DNA from: a virus
Length of the DNA: 56,459 nt
Strand: one strand, 5' to 3'
IMG/VR virus record: IMGVR_UViG_3300046313_000796
Span: 1 to 56,459 of that record
This document shows positions 26,711-34,993 of this stretch, one piece after another. Made by a program: the position numbers and the translations under genes. Within the stretch, counting starts at the first letter, position 1; every line of letters starts with the position of its first letter. The notes beneath the pieces were generated by a model. That model searched no databases. It was given only the letters and a program-made list of their open reading frames with translations, and was not told the DNA's origin.

Positions 26711-26817
26711 GTAGGTTTTTCAGAGCGAAAACTATAAATAATTAAATGAGCATAGAGAATTTATGATCAAAATGTACTTAAAAAGTTACAATCAAATTAC
26801 AACTATTTTTATTTTCT

Positions 26818-27690
26818 ATGAATCAAGTTTTTCATGCCGACTGTTTTGATATTTTAAAAACTATTTCTGACAATTCAGTAGATGCTGTTATTACTGATCC
26901 ACCTTATGGTTATCTCAAACACAAATTAGACTGTCTTTTCGATGCGCAATTACTCTTTACTGAATGTTTCAGAGTGTTAAAAGATACAGGTTTTTTATTA
27001 TTCTTTGGTCGTGGTTTTGAGTTTGCTAAATGGAATGTAATATGTAGTGAATTAGGTTTTGTGTTTAAAGAAGAATTAATCTGGTATAAAAAGAGAGCGA
27101 GTAGCCCGTATTCAATAGTTGGTAGAATCCACGAATCTATAAGTTTGTTGGCAAAGAAAAATAGTAAATTAAATAAAGTTTATGTGGATAAAATAGAATT
27201 TGATGAGGCTATGAATCCTAAAATAATTAATCAAGATTATAAAAGAATATTATCTGACATCCATAAAATAAAATCGTCATAAGATTTTATTTTATGGTCA
27301 AATGAATTAACTGAACATAAAAATAAACACAGTATAACTACAGGTGAAACTAAGAAAGATTATGCTCGTAGTTATTCTACTTATAAAGCACATCAAAAAG
27401 GGGTTGGTTTAAGAAGTATAGTCCCGATGCAAACAGAGCATTATCACTTCCAACACCCTACACAAAAACCCGTTAAACTCTTTAAGCAATTAATTGAATT
27501 AACCACAAAAGAAGATGATTTAGTAATTGATCCTTTCGCTGGAAGTGGTACAACGGCGATCGCCTGTTTAGAATTGAATCGCAATTATATCTGTATAGAA
27601 AAGGATCAGGAATATTTTGAAGTGATAGAAAATAGGATTACTAAATGGCATGAAGATAATAAACAAAAAGACTTGTTTACGTGTAATTAA
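26818..27690 (+). pseudogene. Beta-class DNA methyltransferase, paralog B, with in-frame stop
   Basis: Full-length paralog of the 18123 gene. Residues 1-154 carry DPPYGYLKHKLDC; the frame then meets TAA at 27280-27282 where the paralog has Glu (SYEDF versus SS-stop-DF), and continues in the same frame to 27690 with HYHFQHPTQKPVKLF and an intact motif I DPFAGSGTT. So a single nonsense codon splits an otherwise complete gene. It contains a HIP1 site. It is followed by leader C and the DinD-like gene, mirroring the inverted block at 17193-18992. Confidence 0.85.
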
Positions 27691-27717
27691 TTTTAAGTAA
27701 AACTGTAATTTAATAGT

Positions 27718-27734
27718 TAAAAATGTTACAATAA
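27718..27734 (+). promoter_or_regulatory. Promoter-like box upstream of leader C
   Basis: TAAAAATGTTACAATAA, the same 17-mer as at 18079-18095 (minus). TACAAT at 27727-27732 fits a -10 element and predicts a start just before the leader stem. Confidence 0.55.
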
Positions 27735-27750
27735 ACAAAGGTATGATGAA

Positions 27751-27843
27751 ACGAGAAAAGCAACTCACAATCTTACCAATTATGAATTGCCTATATATCA
27801 TCTCGTTCCCCTAAAGGAATTTAAACAAGTAGGAGATAAACTT
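27751..27843 (+). promoter_or_regulatory. Structured leader RNA, copy C
   Basis: Closing stem CGAG/CTCG (27752-27755 with 27802-27805), inner stem GCAACTCACAAT/ATTATGAATTGC with two C-A mismatches that become pairs in other copies, conserved CTATATATCAT, then CCTA able to pair with TAGG of the ribosome-binding site at about 27831. An open frame from TTG 27787 runs through the leader but is unlikely to be used. Confidence 0.75.
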
Positions 27844-28596
27844 ATGGTAACAGATTTCAATTTAAGTTTGCAAGGTACGGTTTCACCATTCGATAGATTA
27901 AGACGTATTGATGAAAATGGTAAAGAATATTGGTCAGCTCGTGAGTTAATGCCGTTATTAGGTTATTCAAAATGGCAAAATTTCTTTTCTGCAATAGAGA
28001 ATGCTATTGAGAATCTTGAAACCGTTACTGAGAATGTCGATAACCACTTTTTACTTCTAGAAGTAAAAAGTCTAGGACGACCATCTGTCGATTATAAATT
28101 AACAAGATTAGCTAGTTATCATGTAGCTATGGCTTGTGATTCACGAGGTAACGAACAAGTAAAAATGGCAAAACATTATTTTGTTGTCAAAACTCGTCAA
28201 GCTGAACTTCAACAAGCACCCGTACAACCTAAATTACCAAGTCGTGTAGTAGCACTTGAAACAGCAGAATGTATCAGTGGTATTTATAAACATATTGGTG
28301 AGGATAATCCACGATTAGCACAATTTTTAATTGACCATGCTATCAGTGATTTAATGCCAAGTAGTAATAATCTTTTAGTAGGGGAAGAATTAAAAGGAGT
28401 TGTTGAGATTGCAGAAGAAATGGGTTTGCCAGTCAACATTAAAAATCGTAGTCAACTCGGTAAATTTGTTAAAAGTTCATGCGGACATTTAGCAATTCAA
28501 GAAAAACGATTAGTTAATGGACGTATGCAACCAGTCGCTTGTTATCCATGCTACAGTGAAGAAGTTAAAGAAGCTATACAACAATTCTTTGCTTAA
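27844..28596 (+). CDS. DinD/BRO-like antirepressor-type protein
   Basis: 250 residues from ATG 27844, chosen because GGAG lies 8 nt upstream and the longer frame would start inside the leader stem. The N-terminal 110 residues resemble DinD (SPFDRLRRIDENGKEYWSARELMPLLGYSKWQNF, then the YFVVKTRQAE helix). The C-terminus (about 180-250) has a helix-turn-helix-like part and the LGKFVK...QEKRLVNG...EAIQQFF module, shared with the decayed gene at 12172. DinD modulates RecA in E. coli; phage relatives are likely regulators. Confidence 0.75.
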   Translation: MVTDFNLSLQGTVSPFDRLRRIDENGKEYWSARELMPLLGYSKWQNFFSAIENAIENLETVTENVDNHFLLLEVKSLGRPSVDYKLTRLASYHVAMACDSRGNEQVKMAKHYFVVKTRQAELQQAPVQPKLPSRVVALETAECISGIYKHIGEDNPRLAQFLIDHAISDLMPSSNNLLVGEELKGVVEIAEEMGLPVNIKNRSQLGKFVKSSCGHLAIQEKRLVNGRMQPVACYPCYSEEVKEAIQQFFA

Positions 28597-28611
28597 CTGC
28601 TAAATTAAATA

Positions 28612-28653
28612 CAATAAAAAATCTCTATAAAGTATTATAGAGATTTTTTATTG
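28612..28653. terminator. Bidirectional terminator
   Basis: A 19-bp perfect stem with AGTA loop; the core ATCTCTATAA/TTATAGAGAT is flanked by A6 and T6, so it works in both directions. It lies 15 nt after the DinD-like gene. Confidence 0.9.
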
Positions 28654-28751
28654 TATAGAGATATATCTATAATATTTGTTTATATTTTGTATTTTTAGAA
28701 AAAATATGGTAAGAATTAGATAACAATGATAATGGAAATAAAAAAAGAGAA

Positions 28752-29066
28752 ATGACCAAAATGAGATTACTCACTATGCCTAAAAAAGATACAGGCAACG
28801 AAGATCGTTTTATGATACCCCTTGAATTGGCGAACTCTTTTCTCTGGAGTAAATCACGAGGATTGAAGATAGAAAATAAAAGACTAGAGAAAAAATTATC
28901 AAGGGCAGAAGTCTCGAAAAGAATAAAAGAAAAACACCATATTAATGATTGTGGCAATAGTTATGTTCGGAACGTAGAAAAAGGAATAGCTAAAAGCGTA
29001 AGAACTGATATTTTATTAGCTTTAATCGACCTTTTAGATATGGATATACAAGATTTTCTAATTTAA
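28752..29066 (+). CDS. Probable HTH (XRE-like) regulator
   Basis: 104 residues. The C-terminal 65 form a helix-turn-helix-like region: KRLEKKLSRAEVSKRIKEKHHIN...NSYVRNVEKGIAKSVRTDILLALIDLLDMDIQDFL, with the same order of helices as XRE repressors. An internal ATG at codon 4 is a second possible start. It lies on its own after a terminator. Confidence 0.6.
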   Translation: MTKMRLLTMPKKDTGNEDRFMIPLELANSFLWSKSRGLKIENKRLEKKLSRAEVSKRIKEKHHINDCGNSYVRNVEKGIAKSVRTDILLALIDLLDMDIQDFLI

Positions 29067-29175
29067 TTCTTTTTTTACTTGACATTTGCATTTAGAGTGC
29101 AATATAATAATTAGTGTGAGTTGAAAAAACGATTCTATGTAGCACCTAGACAATTGCATAATAAAAAAAGAAGAG

Positions 29176-29643
29176 ATGCTTACAGTAGAATTAATAAATC
29201 AATTAAAAATTACTTTATCTGATTCTACTAAATCAGATAAAGTAATGATCGAGACTATGTTGAAAGTTCTAAATGAATTTAAAACAATAGAGATGGAAGT
29301 CAGAGAATTACAGAAATTAATAAGACGACTAATACAAACAAAACAAATAGATAAATACATTGAATTAAATGGAAAAATTTACTGTTTAGAGACATTAGAA
29401 GAATTTGAATTAATTACTGCTGATAATGATGATTTAAAAAATATTGTAATAATCGAAAGAGAAATAAATCAACATAATTTAGATTTAGAGATAATTATTG
29501 AAACGAGTGATCATACTTTTAATAGTTTATATGACAAAAGAAGAGAGTTATTGGAAAAACTTTTTTCAGATGTTAAAAATAAAGCGGTAAAGAATGATGA
29601 AGTTTTAATATTAAATGACAATATAATCTTCTTAGAAGATTGA
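29176..29643 (+). CDS. Hypothetical coiled-coil protein, intact paralog of the 13356 pseudogene
   Basis: 155 residues, helical and acidic; motif IELNGKIYCLETLEEFELI at about 62-80, then two charged helices and a closing NDNIIFLED. The same family occurs broken at 13356-13833, where it preceded a KilA-N gene, so it is probably part of a regulator pair. It is bounded by a 40-bp palindrome at its 3' end. Confidence 0.55.
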   Translation: MLTVELINQLKITLSDSTKSDKVMIETMLKVLNEFKTIEMEVRELQKLIRRLIQTKQIDKYIELNGKIYCLETLEEFELITADNDDLKNIVIIEREINQHNLDLEIIIETSDHTFNSLYDKRRELLEKLFSDVKNKAVKNDEVLILNDNIIFLED

Positions 29644-29650
29644 GGAAAAC

Positions 29651-29690
29651 ATGTAAAACCGTCTTAAATATATTTAAGACGGTTTTACAT
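29651..29690. terminator. 40-bp perfect palindrome after the 29176 gene
   Basis: Each arm is 20 bp (29651-29670 and 29671-29690) with AAAACCGTCTTAAA at its core and no unpaired loop. The TTTT in the second arm could act as a short U-tract. It starts 8 nt after the stop codon. A terminator is the simplest reading; a protein-binding dyad is also possible. Confidence 0.65.
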
Positions 29691-29802
29691 ACAAACATAC
29701 AGAATTGAGAAAAATGAACTCTTTGAAAAGAATTGCATCGATTTATATCTTATCTAATTTTTTAAAATTTTGCAACTGTAATAATTATCAAACGGGGGAA
29801 TA

Positions 29803-30555
29803 ATGGGTATAAAAATAATGGGGATGAATAAAACTGAAGTGATGGAGAGATTTCCAATCTTAAAACAATATCAAAAAGAAAATGATTTTGTGACGACAGC
29901 ATATCGTGTATTAATCGATAAAATTATTGAAGGATTAAATATCGAGGATTGTAAGATATTAGCCAGAGAAAGATTAGATTTTAGTTTGCTCACTGCTTTA
30001 TCTCTAGTTGAAGATTTTAAAAAAGGAGCATTAAAAGCAAATTATAGATTAGATGAAGCTATTCGAGTTTTAGATTATGCATTAAAAGAATTAAAGAAAT
30101 TTTTTTATACTCCTAAAACCTATCACCGAATTTCAAGAAATCCAATGCTTATAGCAGACAGAACAGGAGTTTCTAAAGTTATTTGGTTAATGACAAGATT
30201 TTATGTTTATCCTCATTTATGGACGCATTTAGTTAATGAGATAATTGAGGATAAAATAGTGTATGTGATTTTTTATTATACCGAGCATGGATCAAATCGT
30301 TTTGTGCGAGTAAATTTGCATGACTATAAAATTTATAAGAAACAACTTTTAAACCTCAAAATCGTTAATGAGAACCAAGAAAAAGAGATTATTAATATTG
30401 TTAATAGTCATTTTGGGACTTTTAAAATTAGCTCTGTTTTTGCGACTGAAGAGATCGGCGATCGCTTGATAATTTATCCGACTCGTAACAGACAGGAAAA
30501 AGTAGAAATGAACTTATTTACTTTTGAAGATCAACAAAAAAGACGAGGAGAGTAA
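29803..30555 (+). CDS. Hypothetical protein of the replication cluster
   Basis: 250 residues from ATG 29803, set by an ACGGGGG site 8 nt upstream. The N-terminal half is helical and the middle is aromatic (about 125-170). The C-terminal 60 residues (ENQEKEIINIVNSHFG...VEMNLFTFEDQQ) resemble the whole 70-residue protein that follows, pointing to domain duplication. Function unknown. It opens a plus-strand run leading to the primase and helicase. Confidence 0.5.
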   Translation: MGIKIMGMNKTEVMERFPILKQYQKENDFVTTAYRVLIDKIIEGLNIEDCKILARERLDFSLLTALSLVEDFKKGALKANYRLDEAIRVLDYALKELKKFFYTPKTYHRISRNPMLIADRTGVSKVIWLMTRFYVYPHLWTHLVNEIIEDKIVYVIFYYTEHGSNRFVRVNLHDYKIYKKQLLNLKIVNENQEKEIINIVNSHFGTFKISSVFATEEIGDRLIIYPTRNRQEKVEMNLFTFEDQQKRRGE

Positions 30556-30558
30556 AAA

Positions 30559-30771
30559 ATGGATTTTCAAAATCTCACTGAACAAAATAAAACAGATATT
30601 AAAGATGTTGTTAATGCTTATTGCGGAGTAAAAAGAGTTACTTCAGTCTATGGTGCAAATTTGAAAAACTCAACTTTAACTATTTATTTACATACAGATG
30701 AAAACAATTTTTTCGAAATGGATTACGGCGAGTTTAGAAGAACATTTAATGAATTAATATTAGGAGCATAG
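30559..30771 (+). CDS. Hypothetical small protein related to the C-terminus of the preceding gene
   Basis: 70 residues: ENKTDIKDVV-like helix then beta-rich YGANLKNSTLTIYLHTD and EMDYGEFRRTF. Start ATG 4 nt after the upstream stop (30555), so the genes are probably coupled. Function unknown. Confidence 0.45.
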   Translation: MDFQNLTEQNKTDIKDVVNAYCGVKRVTSVYGANLKNSTLTIYLHTDENNFFEMDYGEFRRTFNELILGA

Positions 30772-30774
30772 AAA

Positions 30775-31122
30775 ATGAACGCAACACAAACAATTACTGA
30801 TTTATCAGTATGTACAAGAGAAGTACATCTTCTTGAGGTAAATAAACCTTATTTACAATTATCTGTGTATAGTATTTTGACTTATGCCGATGATTATGGT
30901 TATGAAGAATATAGCGAAATACTAGAAATAAAAGGATTAGACACTCCAGATATGACAGAATTTGGTTATGAAGAGGAATTAATCAAAAAAGAAGATTGCA
31001 CTGAAGCCTTACAGCAAATATTAGAAGGCAAAGATTTGTATTATCATTTTAATACGGAAGTTTTCTTAGCTTTAATGAATGGAGAATTATTATTAGAGGA
31101 TTATTACTTAAACGATTATTAA
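30775..31122 (+). CDS. Hypothetical acidic protein
   Basis: 115 residues, strongly acidic, Tyr-rich (YGYEEYSEI, DYYLNDY). No family seen. Starts 4 nt after the previous gene with an AGGAGC site overlapping it, so it is in the same operon. Acidic phage proteins sometimes mimic DNA; that is only a guess here. Confidence 0.45.
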   Translation: MNATQTITDLSVCTREVHLLEVNKPYLQLSVYSILTYADDYGYEEYSEILEIKGLDTPDMTEFGYEEELIKKEDCTEALQQILEGKDLYYHFNTEVFLALMNGELLLEDYYLNDY

Positions 31123-31132
31123 CTATTAACAG

Positions 31133-31156
31133 ACCCCTTTAGGCAACTAAAGGGGT
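31133..31156 (+). promoter_or_regulatory. Hairpin just before the primase gene
   Basis: ACCCCTTTAG, GCAA loop, CTAAAGGGGT, ending 11 nt before the primase ATG. There is no U-tract, so it may be an attenuator, an RNA-stability hairpin, or a control of primase translation (AAAGGGG lies within the stem and could be the ribosome-binding site). Confidence 0.6.
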
Positions 31157-31166
31157 TAAATTTATT

Positions 31167-32498
31167 ATGATAAAGAATTTAGATGTTTTAAAAGGAAAAA
31201 TTTCATTACTGGATTTAGTAAACGAGAATATAATAACTAAAAGAAATGGTACCAATCATGTAGGCTTATGTCCATTCCACAAAGAAAATACTCCTAGTTT
31301 TTCAGTTAATTCAGAACAAAATGTATTTTATTGTTTTGGTTGCCAAGAAGGTGGAGATGCTATTCACTATTTTCAGCAGTTAAATAATTTAGATTTTTTA
31401 GAAGCGGTTACTCAATTAGCCGATAAATATGAAATAACTTTAGACAAGGATCAAACTGAAAAACAAAAACAGTTTATCTCAAAACAAGAAAAGGCTTATA
31501 AATTAGTAAGTGAGGTTAATCGACAATTTCAATCCCAATTAAACCAAAATATTAAAGATTATTTAATTAAAAGAGGACTCAAAGAAAATACGATTAAAAC
31601 TTTTGGCATAGGTTATGGAAGCTTAGTAAAGATTGAGGACAAAGAAATAGCTAGAGAATTAGGGATATTAAAAGGCGATAAATTTGTTTATCAAAATAGA
31701 TTAATAGTTCCTATCCGAGATAAAAAAGGGTTGACAGTTGCTTTCAATGCGAGAACATTGACGAATCAAGAGCCTAAATATATTCATTCCCCAAATAGTT
31801 ATTTATGGCAAAAAAAAGAGATTTTATTTGGATTATCAGAATCAATTCCATTGATAAAAAAACAAGATAAAGTTTATATAGTAGAAGGTTGTTTTGATGT
31901 TTTCATGGCATGGCAAAATAATATTCCAGCTGTTGCTTGTTTAGGGTCAACAATTAGTAAAAAACAGTTAACTGAACTACTTAAGTTAACTGATAATATT
32001 ATATTTTGTTTAGACGAAGATAAAGCTGGACAACAAGCTATTTATAGATTAATAGAATCGGTAGAAACAGAAGTATTAGCGGGAGTATTTTATCCTAAGA
32101 TTTTGATGTTATCAAATAAAGATATAGCTGATTATTTTTTAAAAAATGAGATTGGAGATTTTTTATTTTTAATACCTCTTGACTGGGTACAATGGCTGTT
32201 TGAATATTATAAAAAGACAGAAGAAAACCCTATTTACTCGGTAATAAAACTAATCTCTAAATTTAATTTACTAGGAGAAAAACAAAAATATATAAGATTA
32301 GCTAGTGAAGTATTACAAGGAGATCAAAGGTATTTAGAGAAAGAACTTTCAAGGGCATTGCTTATGCCTTTAGTAAAGAAACCCAAAAAGATAATAATAG
32401 AATCTAAGCCAAAATTATCGCTTAGTGAAATGCAAGAAATTTTTAAACAAAGAAAAGAAAAAAGGGAATTATGTTTACAGAAAATGAAATCAGGTTAG
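31167..32498 (+). CDS. dnaG: DnaG-type DNA primase
   Basis: 443 residues. Synthesises RNA primers for phage DNA replication. N-terminal CHC2 zinc finger (CPFHKENTPSF and YCFGCQEGGD, about 34-66) and a TOPRIM domain at about 220-300 (KVYIVEGCFDVFMAW, ACLGSTISKKQ, FCLDEDKAG). It is shorter than bacterial DnaG and its C-terminal region is reduced, as in other phage primases. It overlaps the next gene by 28 nt. Confidence 0.9.
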   Translation: MIKNLDVLKGKISLLDLVNENIITKRNGTNHVGLCPFHKENTPSFSVNSEQNVFYCFGCQEGGDAIHYFQQLNNLDFLEAVTQLADKYEITLDKDQTEKQKQFISKQEKAYKLVSEVNRQFQSQLNQNIKDYLIKRGLKENTIKTFGIGYGSLVKIEDKEIARELGILKGDKFVYQNRLIVPIRDKKGLTVAFNARTLTNQEPKYIHSPNSYLWQKKEILFGLSESIPLIKKQDKVYIVEGCFDVFMAWQNNIPAVACLGSTISKKQLTELLKLTDNIIFCLDEDKAGQQAIYRLIESVETEVLAGVFYPKILMLSNKDIADYFLKNEIGDFLFLIPLDWVQWLFEYYKKTEENPIYSVIKLISKFNLLGEKQKYIRLASEVLQGDQRYLEKELSRALLMPLVKKPKKIIIESKPKLSLSEMQEIFKQRKEKRELCLQKMKSG

Positions 32499-32923
32499 TC
32501 CTTGAAAAAACGATCTCACAAAAAAAACGATTAGAAGAAATCGATATTCACAAAAAAGAATTAGAATCTGAAAGAAAAAAACTAGAAGGACAGATGGGCT
32601 GGAATACTACAAAAATAATTCAATATTTAGAAGACAATAATCTTAAAAAAATTTTATTTGATAAATATAGTTTTTTAGTAAAGAAACTGCCTAGCCGTGT
32701 TAGTAAACTTTTGAAAAATATTGACGATTTTCCCGATAAATATAAAACTCCACAAAAGATTAATAAAACTGCTCTTTTGATAGACTATCAAAGAAAAAAA
32801 GATTTAAAAGATTTAGTAGAAATTACGACTGGAAAGAAAATTTTTATAAAAGAAACAGAAAATGCAACAGTTAATTATACCAAACAAAAAGGAATTAAGA
32901 GATTATCAAAAGAACGTAATTAA
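32471..32923 (+). CDS. Gp157-like protein
   Basis: 150 residues. A coiled N-terminal half (about 1-50), then GLKKI-like NNLKKILFDKYSFLVKKLPSR, PDKYKTPQKINKTALL and TTGKKIFIKET, the layout of the siphovirus Gp157 family (suggested to affect recombination or host nucleases). It overlaps the primase by 28 nt and the helicase by 62 nt, so expression is tightly coupled. Family assignment is moderate. Confidence 0.5.
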   Translation: MFTENEIRLVLEKTISQKKRLEEIDIHKKELESERKKLEGQMGWNTTKIIQYLEDNNLKKILFDKYSFLVKKLPSRVSKLLKNIDDFPDKYKTPQKINKTALLIDYQRKKDLKDLVEITTGKKIFIKETENATVNYTKQKGIKRLSKERN

Positions 32924-34502
32924 TGCGTATTTTGATAAAATAAATTTAGGTTATAAAAGTATTTTATTATTTGCTCCTACTGGTGCAGGTAAGACTTTAA
33001 TAAGTGCCAATATTATTGCTGATTATTTAAAAGAAGGCAAAACTGTTTTATTTTTAGTGCATCGAATACCTCTTATTGAACAAACTTTAAATACTCTCTA
33101 TGACTTATTAGGGGGTATTTTACGTATAACTATTTATCAAGGAGTAAACACTGTTATAAATAACAATGCTCAAATAATGGTAGGCACTGTTCAAAGTGTA
33201 AAGGAAAATAAATTACCTGATCATGTTGATTTAGTAGTTTTTGATGAGGTTCATATGACTATTGGATTTAACCTTATCAGAACTATTCAGAAAAAATACC
33301 AACCAATTACAGCTTTAGCTAAAACCCATTTTTTAGGATTAACTGCGACACCTTATCGTGGCAAAAAAAAAGAAGGATTTTGCTGGTTATTTCAAGATAT
33401 GGTTAAAGCTCCTCTCATGGCAGATTTAGTTAGATTAGGCTATTTGACCCCTTTCACTATGTATGGCTATGGATTTATCGATGATTCTAAATTGAAGACC
33501 GTAGATGGTGAATTTACCGCTAAATCTGTAAGTATTTATTGCAATGAAAACTTAAATAATGATGTAGTACAAAAATATTTAGATAAAGTAAAGGGGAAAA
33601 AATTTATTGCTTTTTGTTCATCAGTAAAACAAGCTCAACATTTATTAATAAGATTTCAAGAAAAAGGTATTGCTTCTGCTTTATGGGTAGGCGATACAAA
33701 ATCTATGTCAAGAATTTCGATCCAACGGCAATTGAAAAGCGGTGAAATATTAGGTATCGTTTCAGTTAATTGTCTTAGTGAAGGGTTTGATGAACCTTCG
33801 GTAGAAGTTGCTTTAATTGCTACTATAACCCGTGTAGTTTCTAAATTTATTCAGATGACGGGCAGAGTTTTAAGATTATCCGAAGGAAAAACAGACGCTA
33901 TATTATTTGATTTTGGCGATCATTATTCAAGATTCAAAAATGAAACACCGCTTGATATAGGTACAGAAAATAGTAAATACCCTTTATCTTTATGCCCACC
34001 AATTAAAAAAAACATTGAAGGGGAAGCCTTAACTAAAAAATGTCCTGAGTGTGAAGCGATCATTTATGCTATCTATAAAAAATGTCCTCATTGTGGTCAT
34101 GTGTTTCCTCTAAAAGAAACTGAACATATAAAACCACCTAGTGAATTTAAGTTAATTTTATCAAAAGAAGAAAAACAACAAAGAAAATTTTTACATCAGA
34201 AAATACGAGCGATTTATTTATTGTTAGAAGATTATTATTTAACTAAACAAAAAAAAGAAAATAATTTATTGAATCCTATTGAATTAAATCCCGTATTGGC
34301 AAAAAGGTTATTTAAAAGGAAATATGATTTTTTTCCTAAAAAAGAATGGTATCGCAATGCTATTTTTAAAGAGGATAATCAAGAGAATAAAAGTAAATAT
34401 GCCAAATACTTACTTTGGGCTTATCCTCAGTTTAAAGCAATTGATATTATTACTATCTTATCTTATGAATTCGGGGAGAAAAATGAACAAGACAGAGCTT
34501 GA
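32862..34502 (+). CDS. SF2 DEAD/DEAH-type helicase with zinc ribbon
   Basis: 546 residues. Motif I PTGAGKT at about 39-45, motif II DEVH, motif III LTATPYRG, motif VI QMTGRVLR, all in order. After the RecA-like domains come CPECEAIIYAIYKKCPHCG, a zinc ribbon, and a helical basic tail. It belongs to the phage UvsW/SSL2-like group that acts on branched DNA or as the replicative helicase. The start overlaps the previous gene by 62 nt; ATG is kept because DYQKNVINAYFDK follows at the usual distance. Confidence 0.88.
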   Translation: MQQLIIPNKKELRDYQKNVINAYFDKINLGYKSILLFAPTGAGKTLISANIIADYLKEGKTVLFLVHRIPLIEQTLNTLYDLLGGILRITIYQGVNTVINNNAQIMVGTVQSVKENKLPDHVDLVVFDEVHMTIGFNLIRTIQKKYQPITALAKTHFLGLTATPYRGKKKEGFCWLFQDMVKAPLMADLVRLGYLTPFTMYGYGFIDDSKLKTVDGEFTAKSVSIYCNENLNNDVVQKYLDKVKGKKFIAFCSSVKQAQHLLIRFQEKGIASALWVGDTKSMSRISIQRQLKSGEILGIVSVNCLSEGFDEPSVEVALIATITRVVSKFIQMTGRVLRLSEGKTDAILFDFGDHYSRFKNETPLDIGTENSKYPLSLCPPIKKNIEGEALTKKCPECEAIIYAIYKKCPHCGHVFPLKETEHIKPPSEFKLILSKEEKQQRKFLHQKIRAIYLLLEDYYLTKQKKENNLLNPIELNPVLAKRLFKRKYDFFPKKEWYRNAIFKEDNQENKSKYAKYLLWAYPQFKAIDIITILSYEFGEKNEQDRA

Positions 34503-34776
34503 ACAAAAAATAAAAGACTTGATAGATGAGTATTTATTTTCTGAAACGGGGATATCCCATGACGAATACGAAACTATATTAAATACCGAGATTAATACAT
34601 CGAATTTCAATAGAATACAAACGAAACTTTATAAATGTGAAAAAACTCTTAAAGAAATATGCAAGTTATTAGATACCCTAGATTTTTCTTACTCAATAGA
34701 CCAGGCTCATTATGAGAAATTGAGAGAAATAACAGCAATAAGAGATTACTCTAAATGTCATAAATCTCATTCATAA
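34483..34776 (+). CDS. Hypothetical small protein
   Basis: 97 residues from ATG 34483, preferred to the longer frame from 34324 because GGGGAG lies 8 nt upstream and the longer part is out-of-frame helicase sequence. Helical and acidic; no family recognised. It overlaps the helicase by 20 nt and ends 26 nt inside the convergent repeat gene, its last codons lying in the degenerate start of the 69-bp repeat. Confidence 0.45.
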   Translation: MNKTELEQKIKDLIDEYLFSETGISHDEYETILNTEINTSNFNRIQTKLYKCEKTLKEICKLLDTLDFSYSIDQAHYEKLREITAIRDYSKCHKSHS

Positions 34777-34993
34777 AACTGGTATCAACTGGACAAGCAT
34801 TAACATTAATAACTGGAAACGGGGTAAAATATATCTCATCCATAAAACTGGTATCAACTGGACAAGCATTAACATTAATAACTGGAAACGGGGTAAAATA
34901 TATCTCATCCATAAAACTGGTATCAACTGGACAAGCATTGATCCCAGTTGAATTATTAATTTGAGCTAAAACTCCTATAAAAAAATTAGGCAT
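34751..34993 (-). CDS. Small tail-region protein with 23-residue repeats
   Basis: 80 residues: an 18-residue N-terminus, then the unit NACPVDTSFMDEIYFTPFPV(INV) twice and a partial third. Each unit has one Cys and a conserved acidic or aromatic patch. ATG follows the stop of the 34994 gene directly (TAAATG), so they are coupled. It is the last gene of the tail-tip module; an accessory tail-fiber part is the likeliest role. Confidence 0.45.
   Translation of the reverse strand: MPNFFIGVLAQINNSTGINACPVDTSFMDEIYFTPFPVINVNACPVDTSFMDEIYFTPFPVINVNACPVDTSFMNEIYDI
34772..34939. repeat. 69-bp direct tandem repeat, 2.4 copies
   Basis: Units at 34772-34840 and 34841-34909 appear identical, with a partial third at 34910-34939. 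The unit is 23 codons, so copy number could change without breaking the minus-strand reading frame. Confidence 0.9.

Noticed and set aside
26464-26745. R2 frame as a gene
   Set aside because: It starts at TTG without a ribosome-binding site and its repeated part follows from the iterons; kept as a finding only.
26602-26817. IS200/IS605 relic next to R2
   Set aside because: A hairpin and a GAAGCAGGAAGG stretch suggested it, but no transposase or TnpB motif can be read nearby.
12172-27690. Alternative genetic code (TAA or TAG read as an amino acid)
   Set aside because: In-frame stops appear only in duplicated regulators and methyltransferases, mixed with frameshifts, and use both TAA and TAG. 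The structural and replication genes end normally at TAA, TAG or TGA.
27787-27843. Upstream TTG start for the DinD-like gene
   Set aside because: The extension lies in the conserved leader stem; ATG 27844 has GGAG at the right distance and matches the start position of the other leader genes.
34324-34482. Longer start for the 34483 gene
   Set aside because: The extra part is an out-of-frame reading of the helicase C-terminus; GGGGAG precedes ATG 34483.
34772-34939. CRISPR array
   Set aside because: The repeats are direct, with no unique spacers between them, and are coding. No CRISPR-like array was seen anywhere in the window.
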